Numbered from the stretch's first letter, positions 15,716 through 24,159 are shown. The stretch: DNA of 27,995 nucleotides from Chitinophagales bacterium (GCA_023251415.1 JAHEYX010000002.1:1-27995), one strand, 5' to 3'. Numbers and translations: made by a program. Notes: a model not told the origin generated them from the letters alone.

Positions 15716-15746
15716 TTTGTAATTATCCTACAATTGGTTAATTTTA
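15716..15746 (+). promoter_or_regulatory. Complete Bacteroidota-type promoter (-33 TTTG, -7 box)
   Basis: TTTG at 15716-15719, a 19-base spacer, then TAATTTTA at 15739-15746. The element spacing matches the Bacteroidota consensus, making this the best two-element promoter in the window. The start would be near 15753, 28 bases before the ATG at 15781. Confidence 0.55.
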
Positions 15747-15780
15747 GGTCGAACCAACTTCTCTAATCAATAAAATTCAC

Positions 15781-17511
15781 ATGCAATTGGCTAAAACTGT
15801 TCTTATCAGTGCTTTCATTGGGTTGCTGTTCGCTTCTACCAAATTGTATGCACAGTTATATGTTGCGCCTACCGGAAATGATAGTAATGCAGGTACTTCA
15901 ATAAGTAATGCCTTTGCAACAATTCAACATGCTGCTACTGTTGCAACTCCGGGCACCACCGTTTATATAAGTGCAGGCACCTATCACGAACGAATTTACA
16001 ACATCATATCAGGCCTTCCCGGTCAAGAGATTACTTTTAAAAACTACCAGCAAGACGAAGTTTTTATTGACCCTAGTGGTACAAGTGGGTTTAGTATATG
16101 GGCTATCTATGGTCCGTCGTACATTAACTTAATCGGGCTTCATTTTAATTACCTCGACACTACCGCCCAATCTTATCAAGCCGGAGTCGTAATAGGCGCT
16201 GCTTCTAATCACATAAGTGTTTCAAATTGTACGTTTACAGGAATGCGCAATCGTAATTCAACGGGAATTTTAATCTATGGAACAGATACTACAAAAGGTG
16301 TTCACGATATTTTACTTTCTACCAATGAAATCGGGGATACCACTTTTCATATGAACTCCGGTATTGCAGCCAATGGAAATGCCCATCATTTAACCATCGA
16401 AAAAAACAAAATTCACCATTGTCGTTATCAAGGAATCGTTATTACTGGTGCCGATAGTGTTTGTGCAAAGCCACAACTTGATTATGTACGCAACTGTACC
16501 ATTAGTGAAAATACAATTAACAACATTTACAATAAAATAAGCGGTACCTATCAAAACGGTATATTGATTGGCGCATGTCGTAATAATTTGATTGTTCGCA
16601 ACACGATACACCATTGCGATATGGGCATTTCACTCACCGCTTATCGTCGCGGAGGAATTTGTAATGCCAACAAAGTAAACAATAATCAGATTTATGGCTG
16701 CTTTCAACAAGGGCTGAATATGGGAGTATACGGGTACCCGGCCAATGGTCGAGTTTACAATTGCGAAGTGGCTAACAATACCTTTTACCAAAACAACAGC
16801 GAGTCAAACAATACTGAGCTGACCTACTTCCCATTCGACTCTTGTAAAATTGTGAATAATATTTTTTATGCGAATACCAACAATACCATGTTGTACGCCT
16901 ATTTCTACGATTCAATTTTTACACAAAATCAAATCGATTATAATTTGTATTGCTCCCCGATAAACAACCCTGGATCACTTACTTTTTATTGGGCTAATGC
17001 GTCGTGCAGCTCTTTAGGGTACTACAAAATGATAAGCAACCAAGATTTACACAGCATATATGCAGAACCTCATTTTATAGATGCCAACCATACTTCTCCG
17101 GATTTTAGATTGTACGACAATTCCCCAGCAATTAATGCGGCCTTGCCGGCTTGGAACAATAGCGGATCCATTGATTTGGAAGGTCAGAGTAGGGTATTTG
17201 GTGGTCAAATAGATATCGGTTGCGACGAAAATCACAACGACCACCCCGTTCCGCAATTCGCCAGCTTACAGCTGTTAGGTTTAAGTCAAGTTCAAGCCTT
17301 TCCTAATCCGGCTACTGCTACTATTACTTTTCAAGCTGCACTTCAATCCATTAGTCTGTTAAATTCTTCAGGAGTAAATTGTGCTGCTACTTTTCAAACC
17401 CAAAGCAACGGTGCTACAGTTATTGATGTACATGCATTAGCGGCTGGTGAATACATTATTTCGGCCTTTCTTAATGGACAACACCTCTTTTATCGTTTTG
17501 TAAAAATATAA
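15781..17511 (+). CDS. Secreted right-handed parallel beta-helix protein with T9SS sorting domain
   Basis: 576 residues. A signal peptide (1-24, ending YAQ) is followed by LYVAPTGNDSNAGTS and AGTYHERIY, the standard opening of DUF1565/pectate-lyase-like beta-helices. Repeated Asn-rich rungs with NxI/NxF ladders (for example VSNCTFTGM, LTIEKNKIHH, CTISENTINNIYN, LIVRNTIHHCDMG) run from about residue 60 to 400. Around residues 440-485, SPAINA followed by GSIDLEG, then QIDIGCDE, is a choice-of-anchor Q signature. A type A T9SS C-terminal domain starts at PNPATATITF (508) and ends with FVKI. Known: such domains direct export through T9SS and surface anchoring or release. A polysaccharide-binding or lyase role is likely, but no catalytic residues can be assigned safely. 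Confidence 0.88.
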   Translation: MQLAKTVLISAFIGLLFASTKLYAQLYVAPTGNDSNAGTSISNAFATIQHAATVATPGTTVYISAGTYHERIYNIISGLPGQEITFKNYQQDEVFIDPSGTSGFSIWAIYGPSYINLIGLHFNYLDTTAQSYQAGVVIGAASNHISVSNCTFTGMRNRNSTGILIYGTDTTKGVHDILLSTNEIGDTTFHMNSGIAANGNAHHLTIEKNKIHHCRYQGIVITGADSVCAKPQLDYVRNCTISENTINNIYNKISGTYQNGILIGACRNNLIVRNTIHHCDMGISLTAYRRGGICNANKVNNNQIYGCFQQGLNMGVYGYPANGRVYNCEVANNTFYQNNSESNNTELTYFPFDSCKIVNNIFYANTNNTMLYAYFYDSIFTQNQIDYNLYCSPINNPGSLTFYWANASCSSLGYYKMISNQDLHSIYAEPHFIDANHTSPDFRLYDNSPAINAALPAWNNSGSIDLEGQSRVFGGQIDIGCDENHNDHPVPQFASLQLLGLSQVQAFPNPATATITFQAALQSISLLNSSGVNCAATFQTQSNGATVIDVHALAAGEYIISAFLNGQHLFYRFVKI

Positions 17512-17542
17512 GCGCAAAGTATGGCTAAGTCAAACTTTGGAT

Positions 17543-17550
17543 TAGCTTTG
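17543..17550 (+). promoter_or_regulatory. -7 promoter box before the polyprenyl synthase gene
   Basis: TAGCTTTG is an exact TAnnTTTG match. It gives an expected start near 17557, about 20 bases before the TTG start codon. No -33 element is visible at proper spacing. Confidence 0.4.
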
Positions 17551-17576
17551 TCTTCGATTTTTTTAAGCCTTTTAAT

Positions 17577-18548
17577 TTGAGTTCAATCCAATCCATACAA
17601 CGACCTATAAATGCCGAGATAGCCGCTTTTGAAAGCTATTTTGAGCAAGCCATAAAAAGTAAAGTTTCATTATTAGATCTGGTAATGAAATACATTGTGA
17701 AGCGTAAAGGAAAGCAAATGCGCCCCATGTTTGTACTTCTGGCAGCCGGTACTTGGGGGAAAATCGATGCCACAGCCTATCGCGGCGCCTCTTTAATTGA
17801 ACTGTTGCATACGGCTACATTGGTTCACGATGATGTGGTGGATGATGCCTATCAACGTCGAGGTTTTTGGAGTATTAATGCACTTTGGAAAAATAAAATC
17901 GCCGTTTTGGTAGGGGATTACCTTTTATCAAAAGGCTTGCTGTTGGCAGTTGATAATGGTGATTTCAACTTACTTCAAATTGTTAGCAATGCCGTTAAAG
18001 TTATGAGCGAGGGCGAGTTGTTGCAAATGGAAAAAGCCCGCAAATTGGATATTGATGAAGCCGTGTATTACGAAATAATTCGCGGTAAAACTGCTTCGTT
18101 AATTGCCTCGGCTTGTGCAGTAGGTGCCGCTGCCGCAGGTGCTAATGCCGAATCCATTGCTTTAATGAAAAACTTGGGCGAACAAGTGGGTATGGCTTTT
18201 CAAATTAAAGACGATTTATTTGATTATGCAGATGCGGATGTCGGCAAACCAACTCACATCGATATCAAAGAGAAAAAAATGACTTTGCCGCTGATCTATA
18301 CCTTACAACAAGCGGATAAGGCTACAAAACGTAAATTGATTAATATTATTAAAAATCATAACGACGATAAAAAACAAGTAAATGAACTCATTCGCATTGT
18401 GGTTGAAGCCGGTGGCATTGCCTATGCGGAGAAGAAAATGAATGAGTATTACAGTGCTGCTATCAATCTACTCAATGCATTGCCGCAAAACCAATACAGC
18501 CAATCTTTAAAGGATTTGGTAACTTATACCATCGAACGCAATAAATAA
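17577..18548 (+). CDS. Long-chain polyprenyl diphosphate synthase (octaprenyl synthase-like)
   Basis: 323 residues beginning at TTG 17577, the only plausible start: no ATG lies upstream in frame, and the resulting SIQRPINAEIAAFE fits the family N-terminus. It condenses isopentenyl diphosphate units onto an allylic primer to make the side chain of menaquinone or a carrier lipid. Seen: GKQMRP (45-50), the first Asp-rich motif HDDVVDD (Asp85, Asp86, Asp89), GDYLLSKG (113-120), GKTA (170-173), and the second Asp-rich motif KDDLFDY (Asp212, Asp213, Asp216). The residues just before the first motif are small (Ala80, Thr81), a feature of enzymes that permit long products, so a C30-C40 product is inferred. 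It is followed by a strong hairpin terminator. Confidence 0.9.
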   Translation: MSSIQSIQRPINAEIAAFESYFEQAIKSKVSLLDLVMKYIVKRKGKQMRPMFVLLAAGTWGKIDATAYRGASLIELLHTATLVHDDVVDDAYQRRGFWSINALWKNKIAVLVGDYLLSKGLLLAVDNGDFNLLQIVSNAVKVMSEGELLQMEKARKLDIDEAVYYEIIRGKTASLIASACAVGAAAAGANAESIALMKNLGEQVGMAFQIKDDLFDYADADVGKPTHIDIKEKKMTLPLIYTLQQADKATKRKLINIIKNHNDDKKQVNELIRIVVEAGGIAYAEKKMNEYYSAAINLLNALPQNQYSQSLKDLVTYTIERNK

Positions 18549-18557
18549 GGCAAAAAA

Positions 18558-18585
18558 AAAGAGACGTTGTAGTTAACGTCTCTTT
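18558..18585. terminator. Bidirectional Rho-independent terminator between convergent genes
   Basis: A perfect 11-bp inverted repeat, AAAGAGACGTT (18558-18568) and AACGTCTCTTT (18575-18585), with a 6-base loop. A further run of As at 18552-18557 gives a long U-tract in the minus-strand transcript, while on plus only three Ts follow the stem. It should terminate the minus-strand gene most strongly, and the polyprenyl synthase more weakly. Confidence 0.85.
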
Positions 18586-18590
18586 GCAAA

Positions 18591-19295
18591 TCAGAATATA
18601 CTGATTTTTTGGACTACCCTGACGGATAAACTGTTCATTTCCAGAATGTATACCCCATCCGGAAATTTACAAGGCAGTGGAATATCTTGATCGGTTGTTG
18701 TGGTTTCGAAAACCAAACTACCGGTGCTGTTATATAAAGCGATAGAAACTTTAGGCGTTCCGCTATTGTTTTGAATTTGCAATATGCCTTGATCCACCAA
18801 GTAACGTGCAGCTAATGAAGCTGGTTTAGACAATTCGTTTACTCCGGTAAAATTGTTAACGTGTATTGGGAAACTTAATGAATCAATACCAATTGTTGCG
18901 GCTGCAAATGTATCAGCAGAATTTACACGTGGCCAAATTACAACGATATCATCAGCGTTTAAAAAGTGAGTTCCATCTACTGCAAAATTACTGATCTGAA
19001 AAGGAATGGTATCTGAGCTCCAACCATTCATGTTATTGATGGTATAGTTGCTTATTAATGTAATAGAAGGCGCACTACCTGCTTGTAACAGGATATCAAT
19101 ATTGCCATTAAAGGTTACCGAACCATTATTAATCAAAACCACATTAAAGCCATAAGTGGTAGCCGGATTCGTTAAAGATACGATAGCCGGAAAAGGAACA
19201 TAGGGTGAAGGCGTAGTAATAACTTTCAGGTGCGGCTGTGCGTAAAGCCCTGCACTGATGAAAATAAAACATACGATTGCGATTAACTTTTTCAT
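18591..19295 (-). CDS. Secreted protein with T9SS C-terminal sorting domain
   Basis: 234 residues. The signal peptide MKKLIAIVCFIFISAGLYAQ is followed by an Ig-like or CARDB-like beta-sandwich region (about 25-150) with alternating hydrophobic strands (TYGFNVVLINNGSVTFNGNID). The last 70 or so residues (YLVDQGILQIQNN, VSIALYNSTGSLVFE, FPDGVYILEM, ending VVQKISIF) form a type A T9SS sorting domain. The body has no enzyme motifs, so an adhesive or structural surface role is most likely (inference). The gene is terminated by the hairpin at 18558-18585 and has its own minus-strand promoter box. Confidence 0.82.
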   Translation of the reverse strand: MKKLIAIVCFIFISAGLYAQPHLKVITTPSPYVPFPAIVSLTNPATTYGFNVVLINNGSVTFNGNIDILLQAGSAPSITLISNYTINNMNGWSSDTIPFQISNFAVDGTHFLNADDIVVIWPRVNSADTFAAATIGIDSLSFPIHVNNFTGVNELSKPASLAARYLVDQGILQIQNNSGTPKVSIALYNSTGSLVFETTTTDQDIPLPCKFPDGVYILEMNSLSVRVVQKISIF

Positions 19296-19314
19296 TCCTT
19301 GTGGTTTGATGCTT

Positions 19315-19322
19315 CAAAATTA
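19315..19322 (-). promoter_or_regulatory. -7 promoter box for the T9SS-exported protein gene
   Basis: Minus-strand TAATTTTG is an exact TAnnTTTG match, 19 bases before the ATG at 19295. The expected start is near 19308. The divergent gene at 19433 has a weaker TTAATTTG at 19403-19410. Confidence 0.45.
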
Positions 19323-19432
19323 CATCCATTTTGTGATTTCTTACCATCAAAATTATAACTATCTTACGCACCCAAAACCCTTTTATTTTTCAATTATACC
19401 CTTTAATTTGCGATTAAATTTAACTACTGAAA

Positions 19433-20908
19433 ATGGACATCTTACCCAAAATTATTGCTCAAATGAGCAAAGAAGAAATTCGGTTTTTTCGCTTATTTAT
19501 TGAGCGTTTGAACTATGATTTCGATAGAAAGGACGTGCAATTATTTGAATATTACCGTTTACATAATGAAGCAGTCGATGAGGACGTGTTAGCTCAAAAA
19601 CTATACGGAAAAAAGGATAAAAACAGCTTCTATCGATTAAAAAACCGCTTGTTAGCCCAACTGAATAAAAGTTTGGTATTGCAGCATCAAGAAGATGATG
19701 GTCAAATGCGCCTGAAGTATTTACTGATGGTTTATCAATACCACTTGATGAAGAAAAATACGAAAGTAGCATCATACTTTCTACAAAAAGCAGAAAAGTT
19801 GGCGGAAGAAATTGAAAACTATCAAGTATTGGATTTGGTCTATAACGAACAGATTAAAATTTCTACCGAATTCACAACAATCAACCCCAAAGAGGTTATT
19901 GAAAAGCGTGAATTGAACTTTCGCCGCTCGCAAAACATACGGGAAATAGAACAGATTCTCGCTTTAATCAGTTATGAATTGAAAGTAAGCCAAAACTACA
20001 GCAAGGGCAATGAATCATTGTTCAAATACCTCGAAAAAACCATTAAAAAGGCTGATAGTAACAACTTTTTGCAGGCCTCCAAAATGTTTAGGACGCAATT
20101 GTTCAATGCCGTTAGTCAAGTCTTGTTGCAAAAACACGATTACGAATCCTTGGAGAACTTTGTAAAGGATACCATGAAAATTTTTAATCAAAAAAAATGG
20201 TTTGATAAAAACAACCACGATATCTGTTTAAAAATGCACACCTACATGGTTAATGCGCTATTTAAAAACGGTAAATATACCCAGTCGCTAAAAGCTGCCG
20301 AACTACTAAAACACGAAATGGATCAGTACGGAAGCTTGTTGGCAGACAAGTATACCATATTTTACTACAACGCACTTGTAATAAATTATTCGGTTGTAAA
20401 TCCCGCTGAAGCAATCGTTGTTTTAGAAAATCTTAAAAGTAAGCACCAAAAGCAAGGAGATAGTTTTTACCATAATTTCATCTTCATCAACTTAGCTATT
20501 GTTTATTTCCGTCAACAAAACTTTGAAAAAGCCATTGATCAAATCATCGAATTGGGTACCAAAGACAGTTTCAAAAAAGCGGCACCTATGCTTCAGTTGA
20601 AATTATCAGTGTTAGAATTGATGATCCGTCTCGAAATGAACGACTTCCAAATTATCGAATACCGTACCAATCAAATACAACGGCAGTTTAAAGCCATATT
20701 TACCGGTGAGGAAGGCATACGTCAAAAAAATATGCTCGTTTTAATTAACCGCATGGCTAAAATGTATGATGTAAAAAGCAAGCGAAAAGTTAAAGATTTA
20801 TTGGAGCAATTTATCGCAGATAAGAGTAAACTAATCCCTGATGATGCCGATTTAATTGATTATTTCAGATGGGCTCGGCAGAAACTTGAAAAATTGACCA
20901 CTACCTAA
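19433..20908 (+). CDS. Large all-helical (TPR-like) cytoplasmic protein, function unknown
   Basis: 491 residues with no signal peptide or membrane segment. The sequence is almost entirely charged amphipathic helix. The middle and C-terminal parts show helix-turn-helix pairs of TPR type, for example NALFKNGKYTQSLKAAELLKHEM and NLAIVYFRQQNFEKAIDQIIELG. The N-terminal part has MSKEEIRFFRLFIERL and GKKDKNSFYRLKNRLLAQLNKSLVL, a conserved-looking opening that I associate with Bacteroidota hypothetical proteins. I cannot name a family or partner. TPR arrays usually act as protein-binding scaffolds, so a scaffold role is inferred. It is flanked by a divergent T9SS cargo gene and a downstream barrel gene, which has its own promoter. 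Confidence 0.7.
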   Translation: MDILPKIIAQMSKEEIRFFRLFIERLNYDFDRKDVQLFEYYRLHNEAVDEDVLAQKLYGKKDKNSFYRLKNRLLAQLNKSLVLQHQEDDGQMRLKYLLMVYQYHLMKKNTKVASYFLQKAEKLAEEIENYQVLDLVYNEQIKISTEFTTINPKEVIEKRELNFRRSQNIREIEQILALISYELKVSQNYSKGNESLFKYLEKTIKKADSNNFLQASKMFRTQLFNAVSQVLLQKHDYESLENFVKDTMKIFNQKKWFDKNNHDICLKMHTYMVNALFKNGKYTQSLKAAELLKHEMDQYGSLLADKYTIFYYNALVINYSVVNPAEAIVVLENLKSKHQKQGDSFYHNFIFINLAIVYFRQQNFEKAIDQIIELGTKDSFKKAAPMLQLKLSVLELMIRLEMNDFQIIEYRTNQIQRQFKAIFTGEEGIRQKNMLVLINRMAKMYDVKSKRKVKDLLEQFIADKSKLIPDDADLIDYFRWARQKLEKLTTT

Positions 20909-20919
20909 ATGCAGTAGTG
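20899..20919 (+). terminator. Weak hairpin across the stop codon of the TPR-like gene
   Basis: CACTAC (20899-20904) pairs with GTAGTG (20914-20919) around a 9-base loop that contains the stop codon. Only a poor T-rich tail follows (CTATTCTT), so it may be a weak terminator or a 3' stability element. Confidence 0.3.
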
Positions 20920-20960
20920 CTATTCTTAAATTCGAAGCGAATAGAATCTAAATATTCACT

Positions 20961-20968
20961 TACATTTG
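20961..20968 (+). promoter_or_regulatory. -7 promoter box, near-leaderless transcript of the barrel gene
   Basis: TACATTTG is an exact match. The ATG at 20976 is only 7 bases past the box, so transcription would begin at or within 2-3 bases of the start codon. An inverted repeat CTATTC/GAATAG (20920-20925 and 20939-20944) lies just upstream. Confidence 0.5.
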
Positions 20969-20975
20969 CCTAATC

Positions 20976-22085
20976 ATGAAAGGCTTTTGCTTAGTTGTGC
21001 TGGTTTTACTGTTTAGCAGTTTGGTGAATTATTCCAAAGCGACGTCTAATGTAGATTCAATAGATCGTGCACCAAATCATAACCTTTCAGTTAAAGTTAC
21101 CCCACTTGTATTTTATCGCCCGGAAACTAAAATAGGCGTTGGTTTGGCAGGCAATATCAGTTTTAAAATCAGTAAGCAGGATACTACGATTCAAGCTTCC
21201 AATATTACGGTTTTAGCGAGCTACACGCAGTTGAAACAAAAAATGTTGCTGATTCCCTTTAAATTAATTTTTCCCAAACGAACATGGTATTGCGAAGGAG
21301 AAGCCGATTATACCAATTTTCTGTTTTCTTATTGGGGAAATGGCAACTCCACTTTAAAAGAAGAGTTTTACAAAGAAAATTACTCTCGTTTGGTGTTTTC
21401 TGTAATTCGTAAAATGCCCTATAATTTTTATACAGGAATTAAATTTTGTTATGAAAACCACTTTTTTCTTTCGGTGGATTCCGGCAAAAATGCAATACTG
21501 TACAATAGTCCGGCTATCATTGGCCGAAATGGTGGTATGTACTCTGGAATAGGTTATCACCTCACTTATGATACCCGCGATAATATTTATTATCCGTATA
21601 AAGGCACCTTGTTAACCGCTACTTCATTATATTATACCCCCATCTTAGGAAGTACGGCCAATTACTCCAGATACACTTTTGATGCAACAAAATACCTATC
21701 GATTAAACCCAAACAAATTTTGGTATTGGATGTCATTTTTGATCATACTACAGGCGAAGTTCCTTTTACTCAAATGGCTGTTATTGGCGGTGCCAGTAAG
21801 TTAAGGGGGTATTATGAAGGACGTTATCGCGATAAAAATCTTTTGAATTTTGCTGCCGAATATCGTTTCAAAGTTTGGAGACGCTTTGGAGCCGTTGTGT
21901 TTGCGAATTATGGTAAAGTAGCACAACGCATGAAAGAAGTATTGCAAGTAAAATACTATCGTTATACCATCGGAAGCGGATTGCGCTTTATGATTAATCC
22001 GCAAGATCGATTGAATATTAGGTTTGATGCCGGTTTCGGAAAACAGACGCAAGCATTTTATTTAACCATAGGGGAGGCGTTATAA
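20976..22085 (+). CDS. BamA/TamA-type (Omp85 superfamily) outer-membrane barrel without POTRA domains
   Basis: 369 residues with a signal peptide (about 1-22, ending SKA). The mature protein starts almost directly with strands typical of the 16-stranded surface-antigen (D15) barrel: TPLVFYRPETKIGVGLAGN, GIGYHLTYDTRDNIYYPYKG, and the signature loop region GGASKLRGYYEGRYRDKN (the VRGF-like motif, here LRGY), followed by AAEYRFKVW, and RLNIRFDAGFG near the end. Full BamA and TamA carry periplasmic POTRA repeats; none fit here, so this is a barrel-only member, common in Bacteroidota and of uncertain substrate. It is probably an accessory outer-membrane protein and not the essential BamA. The gene is preceded by a near-leaderless promoter. 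Confidence 0.78.
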   Translation: MKGFCLVVLVLLFSSLVNYSKATSNVDSIDRAPNHNLSVKVTPLVFYRPETKIGVGLAGNISFKISKQDTTIQASNITVLASYTQLKQKMLLIPFKLIFPKRTWYCEGEADYTNFLFSYWGNGNSTLKEEFYKENYSRLVFSVIRKMPYNFYTGIKFCYENHFFLSVDSGKNAILYNSPAIIGRNGGMYSGIGYHLTYDTRDNIYYPYKGTLLTATSLYYTPILGSTANYSRYTFDATKYLSIKPKQILVLDVIFDHTTGEVPFTQMAVIGGASKLRGYYEGRYRDKNLLNFAAEYRFKVWRRFGAVVFANYGKVAQRMKEVLQVKYYRYTIGSGLRFMINPQDRLNIRFDAGFGKQTQAFYLTIGEAL

Positions 22086-22118
22086 ATACAATAGTTTCAA
22101 AAATTGTCCGATTTTCAA

Positions 22119-22126
22119 TACTTTTA
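22119..22126 (+). promoter_or_regulatory. Probable -7 promoter box for the SDR-VOC operon
   Basis: TACTTTTA (TAnnTTTA) lies 11 bases before the ATG at 22138, implying a leader of about 5 bases for a two-gene transcript. Confidence 0.35.
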
Positions 22127-22137
22127 GCCTCGCTAAT

Positions 22138-22941
22138 ATGAAAACGGCTGTTTCCTTTACCAATAAAACAATTGTAATTACAGGCGCCACTTCCGGCATT
22201 GGAAGGGCGATAAGCTTGCGTTTAGCCAAACGCTCAAACCGTTTGATTTTAATCGGCCGTAATCAAGAAGCCTTGTTGGAATTGAAAACCGCCATCGAGC
22301 AATTGAAATCGACTTGTACCATTATTCAAGCTGACTTAGCCGATGCAACTCAAGTGGAAGCCGCTATTCAACGCATTAATGCTTCCATTTCTCAACTCGA
22401 TGTATTAATTAATAATGTAGGTGTTAGTCAACGTGGCTTGGCCATGTCTACTGCTTTAGCTGTTGATCAGTACATCATGAACTTAAATTATTTTTCAATC
22501 ATACAATTAACCAAAGGCTTATATCCTTTGCTTCAAGCAGCTCAACAACCACGAATCATTGTTTTAAGCAGTATGTCGGGTAAATTCGGATTCCATTTTC
22601 GAAGTGCTTACGCGGCTTCCAAACATGCATTACATGGTTTTTTTGAATCCATGCAAGTTGAATTAATGCATACTCCTTTACGAATTACCTTGGTTTGTCC
22701 GGGTCGTGTAAAGACCGGTATTTCGCTTAAAGCATTAACGCAAAATGGTGAACCACACAATAAAATGGATGAAGGCCAATCAAATGGTATTGCTGTTGAA
22801 GTTTGTGTTACCAAACTAATTCAAGCAGCAGAAGCCGGAAAATTTGAAATTCATATTACGCAAAATGAACATTGGTTGTGGATGATTAAAAAAGTATCAA
22901 CTTTACTCTTTCTAAAAATTGCTTCTAAAATAAAAGTTTAA
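22138..22941 (+). CDS. Short-chain dehydrogenase/reductase (SDR) family oxidoreductase
   Basis: 267 residues, classical SDR length. Seen: the nucleotide-binding TGATSGIG (15-22), LIGRN with Arg41 suggesting NADPH preference, INNVG (91-95), catalytic Ser145 in LSSMSGKFG, and the YxxxK pair Tyr158/Lys162 (AYAASKHALHGF). After the active site comes VCPGRVKTGIS, the usual PG segment. Overall it resembles the DHRS7-like branch, but the substrate is unknown. The C-terminus is hydrophobic (MIKKVSTLLFLKIASKI), possibly membrane-associated. The stop codon overlaps the ATG of the next gene (TAATG, bases 22939-22943), a sign of translational coupling with the VOC protein. Confidence 0.9.
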   Translation: MKTAVSFTNKTIVITGATSGIGRAISLRLAKRSNRLILIGRNQEALLELKTAIEQLKSTCTIIQADLADATQVEAAIQRINASISQLDVLINNVGVSQRGLAMSTALAVDQYIMNLNYFSIIQLTKGLYPLLQAAQQPRIIVLSSMSGKFGFHFRSAYAASKHALHGFFESMQVELMHTPLRITLVCPGRVKTGISLKALTQNGEPHNKMDEGQSNGIAVEVCVTKLIQAAEAGKFEIHITQNEHWLWMIKKVSTLLFLKIASKIKV

Positions 22942-24008
22942 TGGAACGACATATCGCAGGTATTCAACAAGTAGGCATTGGTGTGGCAAATGTTAATCAT
23001 GCTTTCAATTGGTATAAAGAAATGTTCGGAATGGACATTATCGTCTTTAATGATTCGGCCGAAGCTAAACTAATGACGCGTTATACCGGTGATCGTGTAC
23101 ATGCCCGCACAGCTTATTTGGCAGTGAACATGGCCGGCGGCGGTGGCTTTGAAATTTGGCAATACACCAGTCGTACACCTGAAGCAGCGAAACATGCCAT
23201 TACCTTAAATGCTCCTGGAATTGTGGCCGTGAAAATGAAGTGCTTTGATATCGAAAAATCGATAGCTTATATGCGTTCAAAAAATGTCACCATACTTCAA
23301 GATGTAGCCAACGACCCTAAAGGCAAACGCCATTTTTGGATGAAAGACCCCTATGAAAACATGTTTCAAGTGGTTGAAAATGATTTTTGGTTTGTGCATC
23401 CAACAGACAATCCGGCGCGCACCGGTGGTGTAGCCGGAGTCGTAATTGTAGTTAGTAATATGGACGCAAGTCTAAAATTCTATAAGGAGGTTCTGAATTA
23501 TGGCGATGTGGTTTATGATAAAACAGGGGTTTTCGAGGATTTAAAATCCGTTGAAGGAGGAACTGCTACACTTCGTAGGGCATTATTAACACAAGATATT
23601 CCGGTTAAAGGACCGTTTAGTCGTATGCTAGGCCCTTCTTATATTGAACTTATAGAAACGCCGGCCAGTAAAACAGCACAACATATTTTCACCGATCGCT
23701 ATTGGGGCGATTTAGGGTATATTCACCTTTGTTACGATATAACTGATATGCATACCCATGAACAACTTTGTAATAAATTCGGGTATCCGTTAACCGTTAA
23801 CAGTAAACAGAAATTTGACATGGGCTCTGCTTCCGGTCAATTTGCCTACAATGAAGACCCGGATGGCACTTTGATTGAATATGTTCAAACCTTTAAGTTA
23901 CCCTTGCTTAAAAAGTTGGGGTTATACCTCGACTTACGTAAAAGGGACAATTCTAAGCCACTTCCGGATTGGATGTTAAAAACACTGCGCTTCAGTCGCG
24001 TTAAATAA
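22941..24008 (+). CDS. VOC (glyoxalase/dioxygenase superfamily) protein, two tandem domains
   Basis: 355 residues in two halves (about 6-150 and 160-330), each made of two beta-alpha-beta-beta-beta modules, as in glyoxalase I and extradiol dioxygenases. Seen: IQQVGIGVANVNHAFNWYKEMFG opens the first, and GVAGVVIVVSNMDASLKFYKEVL opens the second. Metal-ligand positions are incomplete in the first half (Gln and Val where His is usual, Gln in FQVVE). The second half keeps Glu in YIELIET, His in GYIHLCYDI and Glu in GTLIEYV. I infer that at most the C-terminal half binds a metal. Substrate unknown. Translationally coupled to the SDR gene, so the two probably work on one small-molecule pathway. Confidence 0.85.
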   Translation: MERHIAGIQQVGIGVANVNHAFNWYKEMFGMDIIVFNDSAEAKLMTRYTGDRVHARTAYLAVNMAGGGGFEIWQYTSRTPEAAKHAITLNAPGIVAVKMKCFDIEKSIAYMRSKNVTILQDVANDPKGKRHFWMKDPYENMFQVVENDFWFVHPTDNPARTGGVAGVVIVVSNMDASLKFYKEVLNYGDVVYDKTGVFEDLKSVEGGTATLRRALLTQDIPVKGPFSRMLGPSYIELIETPASKTAQHIFTDRYWGDLGYIHLCYDITDMHTHEQLCNKFGYPLTVNSKQKFDMGSASGQFAYNEDPDGTLIEYVQTFKLPLLKKLGLYLDLRKRDNSKPLPDWMLKTLRFSRVK

Positions 24009-24038
24009 GCCATTTTTTAAGGCTAAATTATCACTTGC

Positions 24039-24061
24039 CGAACAATTAAATGCATTGTTCG
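24039..24061. repeat. Perfect 8-bp inverted repeat in the gap after the VOC gene
   Basis: CGAACAAT (24039-24046) and ATTGTTCG (24054-24061) flank a 7-base loop. No T-tract follows on plus, so it is not a standard terminator. GCATTGTT recurs at 24052-24059 and 24070-24077. It may be an operator or an RNA hairpin. Confidence 0.45.
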
Positions 24062-24159
24062 AGCAACTGCATTGTTATCATTTTCATTTCAATTAAGGCG
24101 TTCATACAGCGGTAATTAACGCTTATACATTAACCATATTAACCGGGTAGGTCATGGTA

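Noticed and set aside
17521..17580. A 19-codon ORF (MAKSNFGLALSS...) overlapping the TTG start of the polyprenyl synthase, possibly a leader peptide
   Set aside because: The promoter box at 17543-17550 lies inside it, so transcription probably starts after its ATG. It contains no run of regulatory codons.
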